In this document: positions 1 through 4,730 of the stretch, one piece after another
Numbering within the stretch: position 1 is the first letter of the stretch
Layout: the number at the start of each line of letters is the position of its first letter
From: Candidatus Borrarchaeota archaeon
GTDB lineage: Archaea > Asgardarchaeota > Sifarchaeia > Borrarchaeales > Borrarchaeaceae
Assembly (NCBI GenBank): GCA_016840645.1
Contig: JAEORY010000294.1
Span: forward strand, 1-5,615
Reading direction: 5' to 3'
Length of the DNA stretch: 5,615 nucleotides
The notes under the pieces: model-generated
Databases searched by the model: none
The model's input: only the letters and a program-made list of their open reading frames with translations
Told to the model about the DNA's origin: nothing
Position numbers and translations under genes: made by a program

Positions 1-373
1 CACCATTTTTGTTAGGTTCTAAATCAATAGTTGTACTATTGCCTTCACTTGGAAGTTTAAGTGTTTGTTTCTCTGCTTTTGTTGTAGTTTCTGTTTTCTT
101 TTTAGTGTCAATATTTTCAATATCGGAGTGACCTTGATCTTTTGCCCAACTATGCACTTGTGAAATGTATTCATCCTCGCTAATTTTGTCTTCAGGTACT
201 ACTTTTTTAGCAGTTTTACGTTCATCTCTAAGACGTGAAATCGGTCTTCTGTTGGCATGAATCCTTCTGAGTTTCTCAGTGTCATACTTTGGTAATTTAC
301 TGTGTCTTCTACTCCACCCTAATTTTGCGGCTATCGAATGTCTCCTTGGTTGACCAAACCATCCACGCGGCAA
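1..373 (-). CDS. Basic hypothetical protein, C-terminus beyond the left edge
   Basis: I do not recognise a family with confidence. The frame is open for 124 codons from a TTG start to the window edge, with no stop. The start is chosen because GGTGAT (382-377) lies exactly 3 nt before TTG, the same arrangement as at the integrase start. The first 50 residues are very rich in Arg, His and Lys and contain PRGWFGQPRRHSIAA (residues 2-16), GWSRRHSK and ANRRPISRLRDERK, suggesting nucleic-acid contact. Residues from about 60 onward become acidic, polar and Thr/Lys-rich (for example KKKTETTTKAEKQ) and look like a flexible linker. From memory, short archaeal proteins beginning with a similar RGW-G--xxH-xAA pattern occur in mobile elements, but this is only a resemblance. 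It is transcribed divergently from the integrase. Confidence is high that it is coding and low for any role. Confidence 0.75.
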   Translation of the reverse strand, partial: MPRGWFGQPRRHSIAAKLGWSRRHSKLPKYDTEKLRRIHANRRPISRLRDERKTAKKVVPEDKISEDEYISQVHSWAKDQGHSDIENIDTKKKTETTTKAEKQTLKLPSEGNSTTIDLEPNKNG

Positions 374-376
374 AAT

Positions 377-382
377 ATCACC
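377..382 (-). promoter_or_regulatory. Ribosome binding site GGTGAT deciding a TTG start
   Basis: GGTGAT on the minus strand, followed by 3 nt and TTG (373-371). The frame stays open further upstream but contains no better start with a site in front of it. The layout is identical to that at the integrase gene (GGTGAT, 3 nt, TTG). Confidence 0.65.
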
Positions 383-403
383 ACACTGTAATATGCAGTT
401 GAC

Positions 404-412
404 ATATATAAA
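404..412 (-). promoter_or_regulatory. TATA-box-like element for the left-edge gene
   Basis: The minus strand reads TTTATATAT here, about 36 nt before the TTG start at 373. Archaeal TATA boxes are centred about 26 nt before the transcription start, so initiation would fall near 382, at the GGTGAT ribosome binding site, giving a very short leader. The call rests on composition and spacing only; the surrounding DNA is AT-rich, so chance is possible. Confidence 0.45.
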
Positions 413-477
413 TAAATATACTAGATTTTTAGCAGATATTGTCTACCAAAAAATAACAAATCAAGGAGAATTGCGGA

Positions 478-503
478 GAGAAAACTTCATCGGGAGTTTT
501 TTT
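478..503. terminator. Hairpin followed by a T tract, possible terminator
   Basis: On the plus strand AAAACTTC (481-488), loop ATCG, GGAGTTTT (493-500) forms an 8-bp stem with one G-T wobble and is followed by TTT (501-503). Read on the minus strand it is slightly weaker (one C-A mismatch) but still has a run of T at its 3' side. It lies between divergent genes, so what it would terminate is unclear. It sits about 25 nt past the end of the doubtful minus-strand frame 527-697. The remaining sequence from 413 to 526 shows nothing I can name. Confidence 0.25.
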
Positions 504-526
504 GAGTTGGCATTATGAACGCGATT

Positions 527-697
527 CTAATTAACCAAGAAGCAAAAATTCATTTTTGGTTTCAGAAAGTCAAAACCTGATTTCAAGTCGTTTCCTTGAA
601 GTTCAATTGATTGATTTTTGATGGATGCGTTACATGCTAATAAGAAATGTCTCCAAACTTGAACTTTTTCGGCAATAATGTTCATAGTAGCATACAT
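527..697 (-). CDS. Possible small protein, 56 aa, doubtful
   Basis: A minus-strand frame of 56 codons runs from ATG 697 to TAG 527 in the region between the two divergent genes. The product starts MYATMNIIAEKVQVWRHF and includes a stretch that could be helical (residues 5-22), then a mixed polar part and a hydrophobic end. No ribosome binding site of the type used by its neighbours precedes either ATG (697 or the in-frame one at 685), and its start would lie inside the integrase promoter region. It fills an otherwise empty stretch and its composition looks protein-like, which is the only reason to list it. It could be a decayed gene remnant or a chance frame. Confidence 0.27.
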   Translation of the reverse strand: MYATMNIIAEKVQVWRHFLLACNASIKNQSIELQGNDLKSGFDFLKPKMNFCFLVN

Positions 698-704
698 TTT
701 TTAT
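697..704 (+). promoter_or_regulatory. TATA-box-like element for the integrase gene
   Basis: A T-rich stretch ending in TTTATA lies about 33-40 nt before the integrase start at 737. This is the same distance as the TATA-like element of the divergent left gene, and would put the transcription start near 726, just before the ribosome binding site. Confidence 0.4.
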
Positions 705-713
705 AGAAGTTCC

Positions 714-721
714 ACACGTGT
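714..721. promoter_or_regulatory. ACACGTGT palindrome between TATA element and integrase start
   Basis: A perfect 8-bp palindrome, ACACGTGT, sits between the proposed TATA element and the predicted transcription start of the integrase. A regulator bound here could block transcription initiation. An 8-bp palindrome can arise by chance, and no second copy is seen nearby. Confidence 0.25.
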
Positions 722-727
722 AGATAT

Positions 728-733
728 GGTGAT
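728..733 (+). promoter_or_regulatory. Ribosome binding site GGTGAT deciding the integrase TTG start
   Basis: GGTGAT, then 3 nt, then TTG at 737. The nearby ATG at 726 is in another frame and meets TGA after four codons, so it cannot be the start. Confidence 0.7.
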
Positions 734-736
734 ACG

Positions 737-1918
737 TTGAAAATCCAATCAGATTATATTGACTATTGGCATGGCCGTATCTCTTCTACTTTTGATGAAA
801 AGTCTGTGACTACTATTAAAAACTTTGATACGTATTTAGAAGCGTTGGATTATTCAGAAAATACGAGAGAATCTTATCTAAGTGTGTTGTATAAACTTTT
901 AGACACTTTGAAGATATCACTTGAGAACATCACAAAAAATCATGTAATCAAGTTCATGGGTAAATTAAAGCAGCAAGATATTAAACGGTCATCACGAAAA
1001 ACCTATTACCGAATGATTAGACGTTTTTTTAAATGGTATAAAAAAGATGTAGATATGGATATAGAGTTTCCAAGACCTACCAAAGAAGTGAAAATCAAAA
1101 GGGATTGGGAAAACAAACTACCAACGATGGAAGAAATAGAATTAATGCTCAAAAAGAATGAATATCCTAGGGATCGCGCTTTTTTAGCAATAGTTGTAGA
1201 ATCCGGAGCTAGAATCAATGAAATCTTGAGAATGACTTATGGCGATATAAAAGTCAATGATGTATATATTCGTGCAACTTTGAGAGGCCGGACTAAACAA
1301 CGCGATATTCCTTTGATATGGGCTGCAAAACATATTATGCTGTGGTTGGATTGTCACCCTACACAACAAGATAATGATCCATTATGGCCTTCACAAAAAA
1401 CAGGAGCACCAATCACATACAAGGGTGCATATACCCTCATCAAGAGAATAGCACGAAAAGCAGGAATAAAAAAGAAGATACACCCCCACTTGTATAGGCA
1501 TTTGCGATCTACTATTTTTGCTGAGGATGCTACCATTTCAACAGAAATGAAAAAACTCTATCTTGGACATTCATTAAAATCAAGAACGTATGAAGAAACT
1601 TATGTGCATCCAGGCCAAGAGGCTGTTATTGATGCTGTATTACAAAGCAAAGGGTTAGTGAGTGTTGAAAAAGATGAAAAAATCAAAGCAATATTCAAAA
1701 CAGAGTTGTGTCCTCGTTGTAATTCTCCTGTTGCAAAAGATGATAAATACTGTTCTAAATGTTGGTTTATTCTTGATCAAGAAGAAGCACTCAACTATGA
1801 TGAAGAACGAGAAAAGAATAAATTAATACAACTAAAAATAATTAATCTCCTACAAGGGTTGCTTACAGATAAAAATGAGGAATTAAGTGAATTGCTTAAA
1901 CTGGTAAATCTTCAATAA
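737..1918 (+). CDS. Tyrosine recombinase / integrase with C-terminal zinc ribbon
   Basis: Site-specific recombinase that would integrate and excise the element by cutting and rejoining DNA through a 3'-phosphotyrosine intermediate. The 393 aa protein has an N-terminal core-binding (SAM-like) domain at about residues 23-105, then the catalytic domain at about 128-295. The catalytic set is complete: Arg159 (in ESGARINE), Lys187 in the beta-hairpin (GRTKQRD), His251 and Arg254 (HLYRH), His278 (LGHS) and the likely nucleophile Tyr289 (ETYVHP). The His278 to Tyr289 spacing is 11 residues, two more than in XerD; Tyr285 is a less likely nucleophile. A zinc ribbon follows (Cys325, Cys328, Cys339, Cys342), then a charged, probably helical tail (350-393). 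Such a C-terminal ribbon is seen in archaeal integrases. It starts at TTG behind GGTGAT. Its last 23 bases overlap the convergent small frame ending at 1896. Not assignable to XerA specifically. Confidence 0.95.
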   Translation: MKIQSDYIDYWHGRISSTFDEKSVTTIKNFDTYLEALDYSENTRESYLSVLYKLLDTLKISLENITKNHVIKFMGKLKQQDIKRSSRKTYYRMIRRFFKWYKKDVDMDIEFPRPTKEVKIKRDWENKLPTMEEIELMLKKNEYPRDRAFLAIVVESGARINEILRMTYGDIKVNDVYIRATLRGRTKQRDIPLIWAAKHIMLWLDCHPTQQDNDPLWPSQKTGAPITYKGAYTLIKRIARKAGIKKKIHPHLYRHLRSTIFAEDATISTEMKKLYLGHSLKSRTYEETYVHPGQEAVIDAVLQSKGLVSVEKDEKIKAIFKTELCPRCNSPVAKDDKYCSKCWFILDQEEALNYDEEREKNKLIQLKIINLLQGLLTDKNEELSELLKLVNLQ

Positions 1919-2048
1919 TTAATTTCTTATTATGTTTCCACGCAACTTCATTGTAAAACCGTAGAAGAACCTCAAGATTATCTGTATCTGGTAAATCTTT
2001 CATTTTTAATACGATTGTATCAGATTCTTTTTGATCTCCTTTTGCTAT
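1896..2048 (-). CDS. Small protein, 50 codons, apparent ATA start
   Basis: Unknown function. The frame runs from 2048 to a TAA at 1896, overlapping the 3' end of the convergent integrase gene. A perfect GGAGGTGAT (2061-2053) is followed by 4 nt and ATA, the exact place where the neighbouring genes have ATG after their GGTGA sites. No ATG, GTG or TTG lies near that site. The first in-frame ATG is at 2003, with no binding site at the right distance, and would leave only 35 codons. The product is acidic-to-neutral and compact: AKGDQKESDTIVLKMKDLP at the start, then a probable helix (NLEVLLRFYNEVAWKHNKK) and a short strand LIIEDL. It is the last gene of the minus-strand cluster. ATA may be a genuine rare start, a recent mutation of ATG, or a read error. 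Confidence 0.6.
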   Translation of the reverse strand: MAKGDQKESDTIVLKMKDLPDTDNLEVLLRFYNEVAWKHNKKLIIEDLPV

Positions 2049-2052
2049 TGTT

Positions 2053-2061
2053 ATCACCTCC
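2053..2061 (-). promoter_or_regulatory. Perfect GGAGGTGAT ribosome binding site
   Basis: Nine bases fully complementary to the conserved 16S rRNA tail, the strongest site in the window. It lies 18 nt after the stop of the preceding membrane-protein gene and 4 nt before ATA at 2048, and is the main evidence that the following short frame is translated. Confidence 0.75.
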
Positions 2062-2079
2062 AAGAATCAAATTAGATTT

Positions 2080-2313
2080 TTACGTTTCTTGACGCATAAC
2101 CGCTATAACTATCCCTGTGATAATTCCAACGATGAAACCAGTAACTAAATAGATATAAGATATGAAAATCGGAAGTTGCACGGCGAATATAAGAGAGATA
2201 AGAGCAACAGAAATTAAGACTGGAAAAAAGAAATATAGTGTTAGAATAGTTAAAACATAAATTACTCTAATTCCAGTTTCTTCTTTTGTGTCTTCATTGT
2301 TTTCTTCAATCAT
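2080..2313 (-). CDS. Small membrane protein, 77 aa, two hydrophobic segments
   Basis: No family recognised. A short acidic, hydrophilic N-terminus (MIEENNEDTKEET) is followed by two long hydrophobic segments at about residues 16-45 and 48-73, ending in MRQET. This fits a protein spanning the cytoplasmic membrane two or three times. The first segment has a Pro at 31, so it could be two shorter helices. The frame can be opened at TTG 2325 or GTG 2322, but GGTGAG (2323-2318) lies 4 nt before ATG 2313, so the longer starts would be part of the binding site itself. The stop TGA of the preceding gene (2321-2319) lies within that same GGTGA, so the two genes are probably translationally coupled. It is paired with another two-helix protein just upstream. 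Confidence 0.8.
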   Translation of the reverse strand: MIEENNEDTKEETGIRVIYVLTILTLYFFFPVLISVALISLIFAVQLPIFISYIYLVTGFIVGIITGIVIAVMRQET

Positions 2314-2318
2314 AGTTC

Positions 2319-2576
2319 TCACCAAGTCAAACGAGATTCCCTATGCTGTCTAGGAACAAATATGCGGAGAATCACTATAATCTCTATAGCAAAAAGAAAA
2401 ACAATTACACATGGGTAGTCTAGTAATAATTTAACGAAAGCATCAGGATTACTCATATAATACTCAATCACATAGATTAAACCGCTTTTTGTCATCGCAA
2501 TACCAAGAAAGAAAGAAAAAACGCCTACAATCCATGCAACTAGATAATAACCTATTTTATCATCGTTTTCTGTCAT
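2319..2576 (-). CDS. Small membrane protein, 85 aa, two predicted helices
   Basis: Unknown function. Hydrophobic segments at about residues 9-29 (YYLVAWIVGVFSFFLGIAM) and 53-74 (YPCVIVFLFAIEIIVILRIFV) are joined by a roughly 24-residue loop and followed by a basic tail (RQHRESR), so both ends probably face the cytoplasm. No signal peptidase site or catalytic motif is seen. Starts at ATG 2576 with AGGTGAG ending 4 nt before it; this site lies in the last codons of the preceding gene, which overlaps by 17 bases. Its own stop is embedded in the binding site of the next gene. The two-gene block could encode a membrane complex, but that is inference; holin-like or superinfection-exclusion roles are possible and unsupported. 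Confidence 0.83.
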   Translation of the reverse strand: MTENDDKIGYYLVAWIVGVFSFFLGIAMTKSGLIYVIEYYMSNPDAFVKLLLDYPCVIVFLFAIEIIVILRIFVPRQHRESRLTW

Positions 2577-2961
2577 TTAACTCACCTTGAATTAGATTTT
2601 TACCCCTAAGATTCTTTACTTCTTTTTTGAGATCGCTAATTAACTTTTCAAATAACTCAATCTTATGTTTCTTAATAGTTTCATCAATTTCCTTGTTTGG
2701 AGTTACTTTTACCACTTGTAAATTTGTGTTGAGATACATTTCTCCAACTTGAAATTTCTTATACCTAAAATTAATGAGATTGGAATCTATGACATAAAAA
2801 GAGGTATAGAGAGGAATTATGTATCCTACATGCTCTTTTATTTCAGCATCTTCTCCTGGAAACACATTGAATCCGATATGATATAAACAATAAAGCGTAG
2901 CTACTGTTCGTGGTGTAGCCTCTTTTGTTTGTTGTTTATTTAAGATATCTTCTATGCTCAT
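2560..2961 (-). CDS. Hypothetical protein, 133 aa, with C-terminal coiled coil
   Basis: Not recognised. The N-terminal part (about 17-85) looks like a small globular domain with predicted strands (VGYIIPLYTSFYVID, LINFRYKKFQVGEMYL). The last third, from about 89 to 120, is a charged heptad-like helix (IDETIKKHKIELFEKLISDL and following) likely to form a coiled coil and mediate oligomerisation. No membrane segment or metal motif. A longer frame from GTG 2970 exists, but that GTG is part of GGTGA (2971-2967), which is followed after 5 nt by ATG 2961, so the shorter start is chosen. It begins 25 nt after the radical SAM stop and overlaps the next gene by 17 bases, so it is probably co-transcribed with both. 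Confidence 0.82.
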   Translation of the reverse strand: MSIEDILNKQQTKEATPRTVATLYCLYHIGFNVFPGEDAEIKEHVGYIIPLYTSFYVIDSNLINFRYKKFQVGEMYLNTNLQVVKVTPNKEIDETIKKHKIELFEKLISDLKKEVKNLRGKNLIQGELNDRKR

Positions 2962-2986
2962 CTTATTCACCAGTCAAAGTATCGTT

Positions 2987-3889
2987 TTACGCAACAATCT
3001 TTTTTCTTGTATAATTCTCAAATTCTACAAACTCATAAAGCCTATTTGGTCGATTAACCCACCTTGCAAAGCGATTTAATTTCTTATCTTGGCAATTATT
3101 ATATTTCATAACAAAGGGTCTTACTCCAAAGCCTCTTAATACATTAAAACGATGCATATCTTCTTCGAAGGTGGTATTAAATCCTACAAGCATGTAAAAC
3201 ATTAATTGATCTGCTTTGAAACCATATTCAAGTAATGAATGGATTCCTTTTCGTACTTGTTTTTCATCTTTCATAAGATCCCATGCAAAATAATATGAGA
3301 GTTTATTGAATTTATGATCATAAGAATTAACGCTATACAATAAACCTATGTTTTCTTCATTCACTAGACGAATATCTAAACCTTGATGAAAGTTCACATA
3401 AATATCATTGTTAATGAGATAGTCTAGGTTTTCAAGGCATCTTGGAGATGCAAGAAAATTATTATCTAAAAGAATCAAGTTAGTATGCGATTCATCATAA
3501 AATTCTGAAATTGGTGCATGATCTTTAATATATCCTTCTTTTTTAGGCACTATACAAAAAGGACAATTGCGGATACAACCTCTTGAAGTGAATCCCATAG
3601 AATAGTCTAAGTCGTATAAACTATAGTCTGGTTTGATATGCTCTATTTCATTTGGCAATTGTTTATTCAAGTCTATTCCTGGTCCTCCAATACATACATT
3701 TGAAAACATCTTAGTTATTCCTAAAGCCTGAGATTTATTCCAATCAAAAATGCAGGATACAAAGATTTTGTCTGCTCCACTTATATCATTAAGTTGCACC
3801 TTTGCACCTTGCTGTTTGTAATATGAACTTAGTTTCATAAGTGCTAGATTTGGAAGGGATCCATCAAATTGAATTAGTGCAACTTTCAC
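2987..3889 (-). CDS. Radical SAM protein of unknown substrate
   Basis: A 300 aa radical S-adenosylmethionine enzyme. The 4Fe-4S cluster motif CxxxCxxC is intact (SRGCIRNCPFC: Cys105, Cys109, Cys112), so reductive cleavage of SAM to a 5'-deoxyadenosyl radical is expected. Further family-like segments are LLDNNFLA (140-147), FHQGLDIRLV (167-176) and FYMLVGFNTTFEED (231-244), resembling B12-dependent radical SAM proteins. Residues 1-95 look like a reduced Rossmann-type domain in the place of a cobalamin-binding domain. No DxHxxG B12-ligand motif is visible, so cobalamin use is doubtful. The substrate cannot be read from sequence; similar short radical SAM proteins occur in phages and archaeal viruses, where nucleotide or RNA/DNA modification is often suspected. 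Start GTG 3889 has GGTGAA 5 nt upstream. It lies in a cluster with a DNA methyltransferase and overlaps the preceding 57-codon frame by 26 bases. Confidence 0.9.
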   Translation of the reverse strand: MKVALIQFDGSLPNLALMKLSSYYKQQGAKVQLNDISGADKIFVSCIFDWNKSQALGITKMFSNVCIGGPGIDLNKQLPNEIEHIKPDYSLYDLDYSMGFTSRGCIRNCPFCIVPKKEGYIKDHAPISEFYDESHTNLILLDNNFLASPRCLENLDYLINNDIYVNFHQGLDIRLVNEENIGLLYSVNSYDHKFNKLSYYFAWDLMKDEKQVRKGIHSLLEYGFKADQLMFYMLVGFNTTFEEDMHRFNVLRGFGVRPFVMKYNNCQDKKLNRFARWVNRPNRLYEFVEFENYTRKKIVA

Positions 3890-4037
3890 TTTTTTTCACC
3901 TGGAAGTCAATGCCTAGTTTCATGCAATTTCTGTCTTTCATGCAATTTCTGTCAACAATAGTAGTCCCGTATTCATATGGACCGAGTTTTATGCGCCTAT
4001 CGGTATCAATGACTACTATAGCTTTTGACAATTGCAT
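3864..4037 (-). CDS. Possible small protein, 57 aa, with in-frame 18-bp duplication
   Basis: No family recognised. A frame of 57 codons runs from ATG 4037 to TGA 3864. It contains a plausible beta-rich stretch (AIVVIDTDRRIKLGPYEYG), then the six-residue unit DRNCMK twice in tandem, then LGIDFQVKKS. It overlaps the radical SAM start by 26 bases, and the GGTGAA site of that gene lies inside its coding sequence, the same style of overlap as between other genes of the cluster. Against it: no good ribosome binding site precedes ATG 4037, although its start lies inside the end of the broken gene upstream, which would permit translational coupling. The duplication is a multiple of three and keeps the frame. 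Coding status is moderate. Confidence 0.5.
   Translation of the reverse strand: MQLSKAIVVIDTDRRIKLGPYEYGTTIVDRNCMKDRNCMKLGIDFQVKKSESCTNSI
3918..3953. repeat. Perfect 18-bp tandem duplication
   Basis: Two adjacent identical copies, 3918-3935 and 3936-3953, unit TTTCATGCAATTTCTGTC on the plus strand. On the minus strand each copy encodes Asp-Arg-Asn-Cys-Met-Lys in the frame 3864-4037. The perfect identity suggests a recent slipped-strand event. Confidence 0.9.
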
Positions 4038-4166
4038 GATTCTTGGATTTCACGTAACTTAACGAGAGTATAGTTGACAATCAAACCCATATTAATTATT
4101 TTTAATGTGAACCACTCCACAAGTTTCTTAAACTTGCTTCTTGCTTCTATTGAAACACTGATGCAT
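4016..4166 (-). pseudogene. Small gene (about 47 aa) broken by a 7-bp tandem duplication
   Basis: AAGGAG (4180-4175) precedes ATG 4166 by 8 nt, but this frame stops after 12 codons. The tract 4133-4148 is a 2.3-copy tandem repeat of a 7-bp unit (AGAAGCA on the minus strand). Removing one unit joins the first eight codons (MHQCFNRS) to a frame that stays open to TAG at 4016, giving a 47 aa product with a continuous middle part (KFKKLVEWFTLKIINMGLIV) and an end containing CNC. The restored protein would be a basic, mostly helical polypeptide of unknown function. It lies between the zinc ribbon gene and the 57-codon frame, which its restored end overlaps by 22 bases, as expected in this cluster. 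A GTG at 4120 or ATG at 4090 could still start a truncated form, without a clear binding site. The unit could also be a switching tract. Confidence 0.5.
4133..4148. repeat. 7-bp tandem repeat (2.3 copies)
   Basis: Plus strand CTTGCTTCTTGCTTCT, period 7. Because 7 is not a multiple of three, gain or loss of a unit changes the reading frame of the small gene that spans it. Confidence 0.85.
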
Positions 4167-4174
4167 TAACTATA

Positions 4175-4180
4175 CTCCTT
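4175..4180 (-). promoter_or_regulatory. Ribosome binding site AAGGAG of the broken small gene
   Basis: AAGGAG followed by 8 nt and ATG 4166, in an otherwise empty 176-base gap between the zinc ribbon stop (4213) and the 57-codon frame (4037). Its three last bases are part of a 10-bp inverted repeat (4168-4177 with 4066-4075) that could fold over the site in the mRNA. Confidence 0.5.
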
Positions 4181-4212
4181 TCGTCTTGCGTGAATCATTC
4201 TTTTGACGTAAT

Positions 4213-4431
4213 TTAGTAATGCATCAAATCTTCACGAGAAGCGTTCTTTAGGAATTCTTCTTCTGCAAACTGCTCCGCTTCTGCTTCACGTCTTTCATAC
4301 TCTAATTGTTCCAATTCATCTTTAGTTAAAGGTAGTTTATAGCCACAATAACAACATTCCCAAAAAGACTTCTCGAATAAATCTTCTAATTCCATATCTC
4401 CTTCACATTCGGGACACAATTTATTATCCAA
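4213..4431 (-). CDS. Small zinc ribbon protein, 72 aa
   Basis: Two CxxC knuckles form a probable zinc ribbon: Cys6 and Cys9 (CPEC), Cys26 and Cys29 (CCYC), with the typical W-E-C-x-x-C-G-Y context. The rest (about 35-72) is a strongly acidic helix (KDELEQLEYERREAEAEQFAEEE) ending in SREDLMHY. Such small ribbons in viruses and plasmids usually bind nucleic acid or proteins of the transcription machinery; the acidic tail favours a protein partner here, but this is inference. A longer frame begins at ATG 4455, yet GGAGGTAT (4443-4436) lies inside it and is followed after the usual spacing by TTG 4431, so the TTG start is chosen. It follows the PGDYG-like gene after 36 nt. Confidence 0.85.
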   Translation of the reverse strand: MDNKLCPECEGDMELEDLFEKSFWECCYCGYKLPLTKDELEQLEYERREAEAEQFAEEEFLKNASREDLMHY

Positions 4432-4437
4432 GTTTAT

Positions 4438-4443
4438 ACCTCC
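4438..4443 (-). promoter_or_regulatory. Ribosome binding site GGAGGT deciding a TTG start
   Basis: GGAGGT is followed by ATAAAC and TTG 4431. Aligned on GGAGGTGAT this gives 3 nt to the start, as for the other two TTG-started genes. The in-frame ATG at 4455 has no site upstream. Confidence 0.65.
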
Positions 4444-4467
4444 TTTGAATTGCATACAAACATCATT

Positions 4468-4713
4468 TTATTCTATTAACTCATAGGTTTTCTTGAAAAT
4501 CTCTTCTTGGATAGGATAGAGTTCACCTTCAACCCCTATAGCAAGATAATCTCCTGCTTTCGCAGTCATATTACCTTCTCTTGTTATAACCATGAAATCC
4601 TCATCCAATTGTTTTGCTCGGATCAAAACCTTTTTTCTATATTTCTTAAACCCACTAAACTTTTGTTCTTTAAGTTCACCTTTTTTAAAGTGTGTTTCAT
4701 CAAAGACCAACAT
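4468..4713 (-). CDS. PGDYG-like phage protein, 81 aa
   Basis: Residues 24-81 match the pattern of a small protein common in phages and prophages: KYRKK at the start of the domain, a strand with REGNMTAKAGDYLAIG (45-60), GELYP (63-67) and the closing IFKKTYE (72-78). The usual form of the central motif is P-G-D-Y-x-x-x-G; here Ala replaces Pro. I believe this is related to the PGDYG domain family, from memory and without a search. Its function is not known to me. Residues 1-23 are an extra Lys-rich N-terminus. The ATG at 4713 is preceded by GGAGG (4729-4725), 11 nt upstream, longer than at neighbouring genes but with no alternative start. It is 17 nt downstream of the 47-50 aa gene and part of the same cluster. 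Confidence 0.85.
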   Translation of the reverse strand: MLVFDETHFKKGELKEQKFSGFKKYRKKVLIRAKQLDEDFMVITREGNMTAKAGDYLAIGVEGELYPIQEEIFKKTYELIE

Positions 4714-4730
4714 TTTAAGTCAAACCTCCG

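Noticed and set aside
471..518. Short plus-strand frame (15 codons) from TTG after AAGGAG at 463-468
   Set aside because: The spacing of 2-3 nt from AAGGAG to TTG is too short, the product is tiny, and it runs through the hairpin at 478-503.
596..606. TTGAA-G-TTCAA near-palindrome as an operator or integrase core site
   Set aside because: Only 5-bp arms in AT-rich sequence, no second copy of equal quality, and no flanking arm-type repeats that would mark an attachment site.
374..736. Attachment site or tRNA gene next to the integrase
   Set aside because: No tRNA-like cloverleaf, T-loop sequence or direct repeat was found here. The attachment site, if any, is outside the window or not recognisable without the empty host site.
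1006..1536. Three minus-strand frames of 60-70 codons inside the integrase
   Set aside because: They lie antisense within a complete integrase with all catalytic residues, and none has a supporting site or recognisable motif.
2070..2603. 14-bp direct repeat AATTAGATTTTTAC at 2070-2083 and 2590-2603
   Set aside because: Exact but short and AT-rich. One copy is inside the end of the 133 aa gene and the other is in a leader, with no flanking similarity, so chance cannot be excluded.
3841..4062. Plus-strand frame of 73 codons over the radical SAM start and the duplication region
   Set aside because: It is opposite to the radical SAM start and the minus-strand small frames, has no binding site of the local type, and gives a low-complexity product rich in Phe, Met and Ser caused by the 18-bp repeat.
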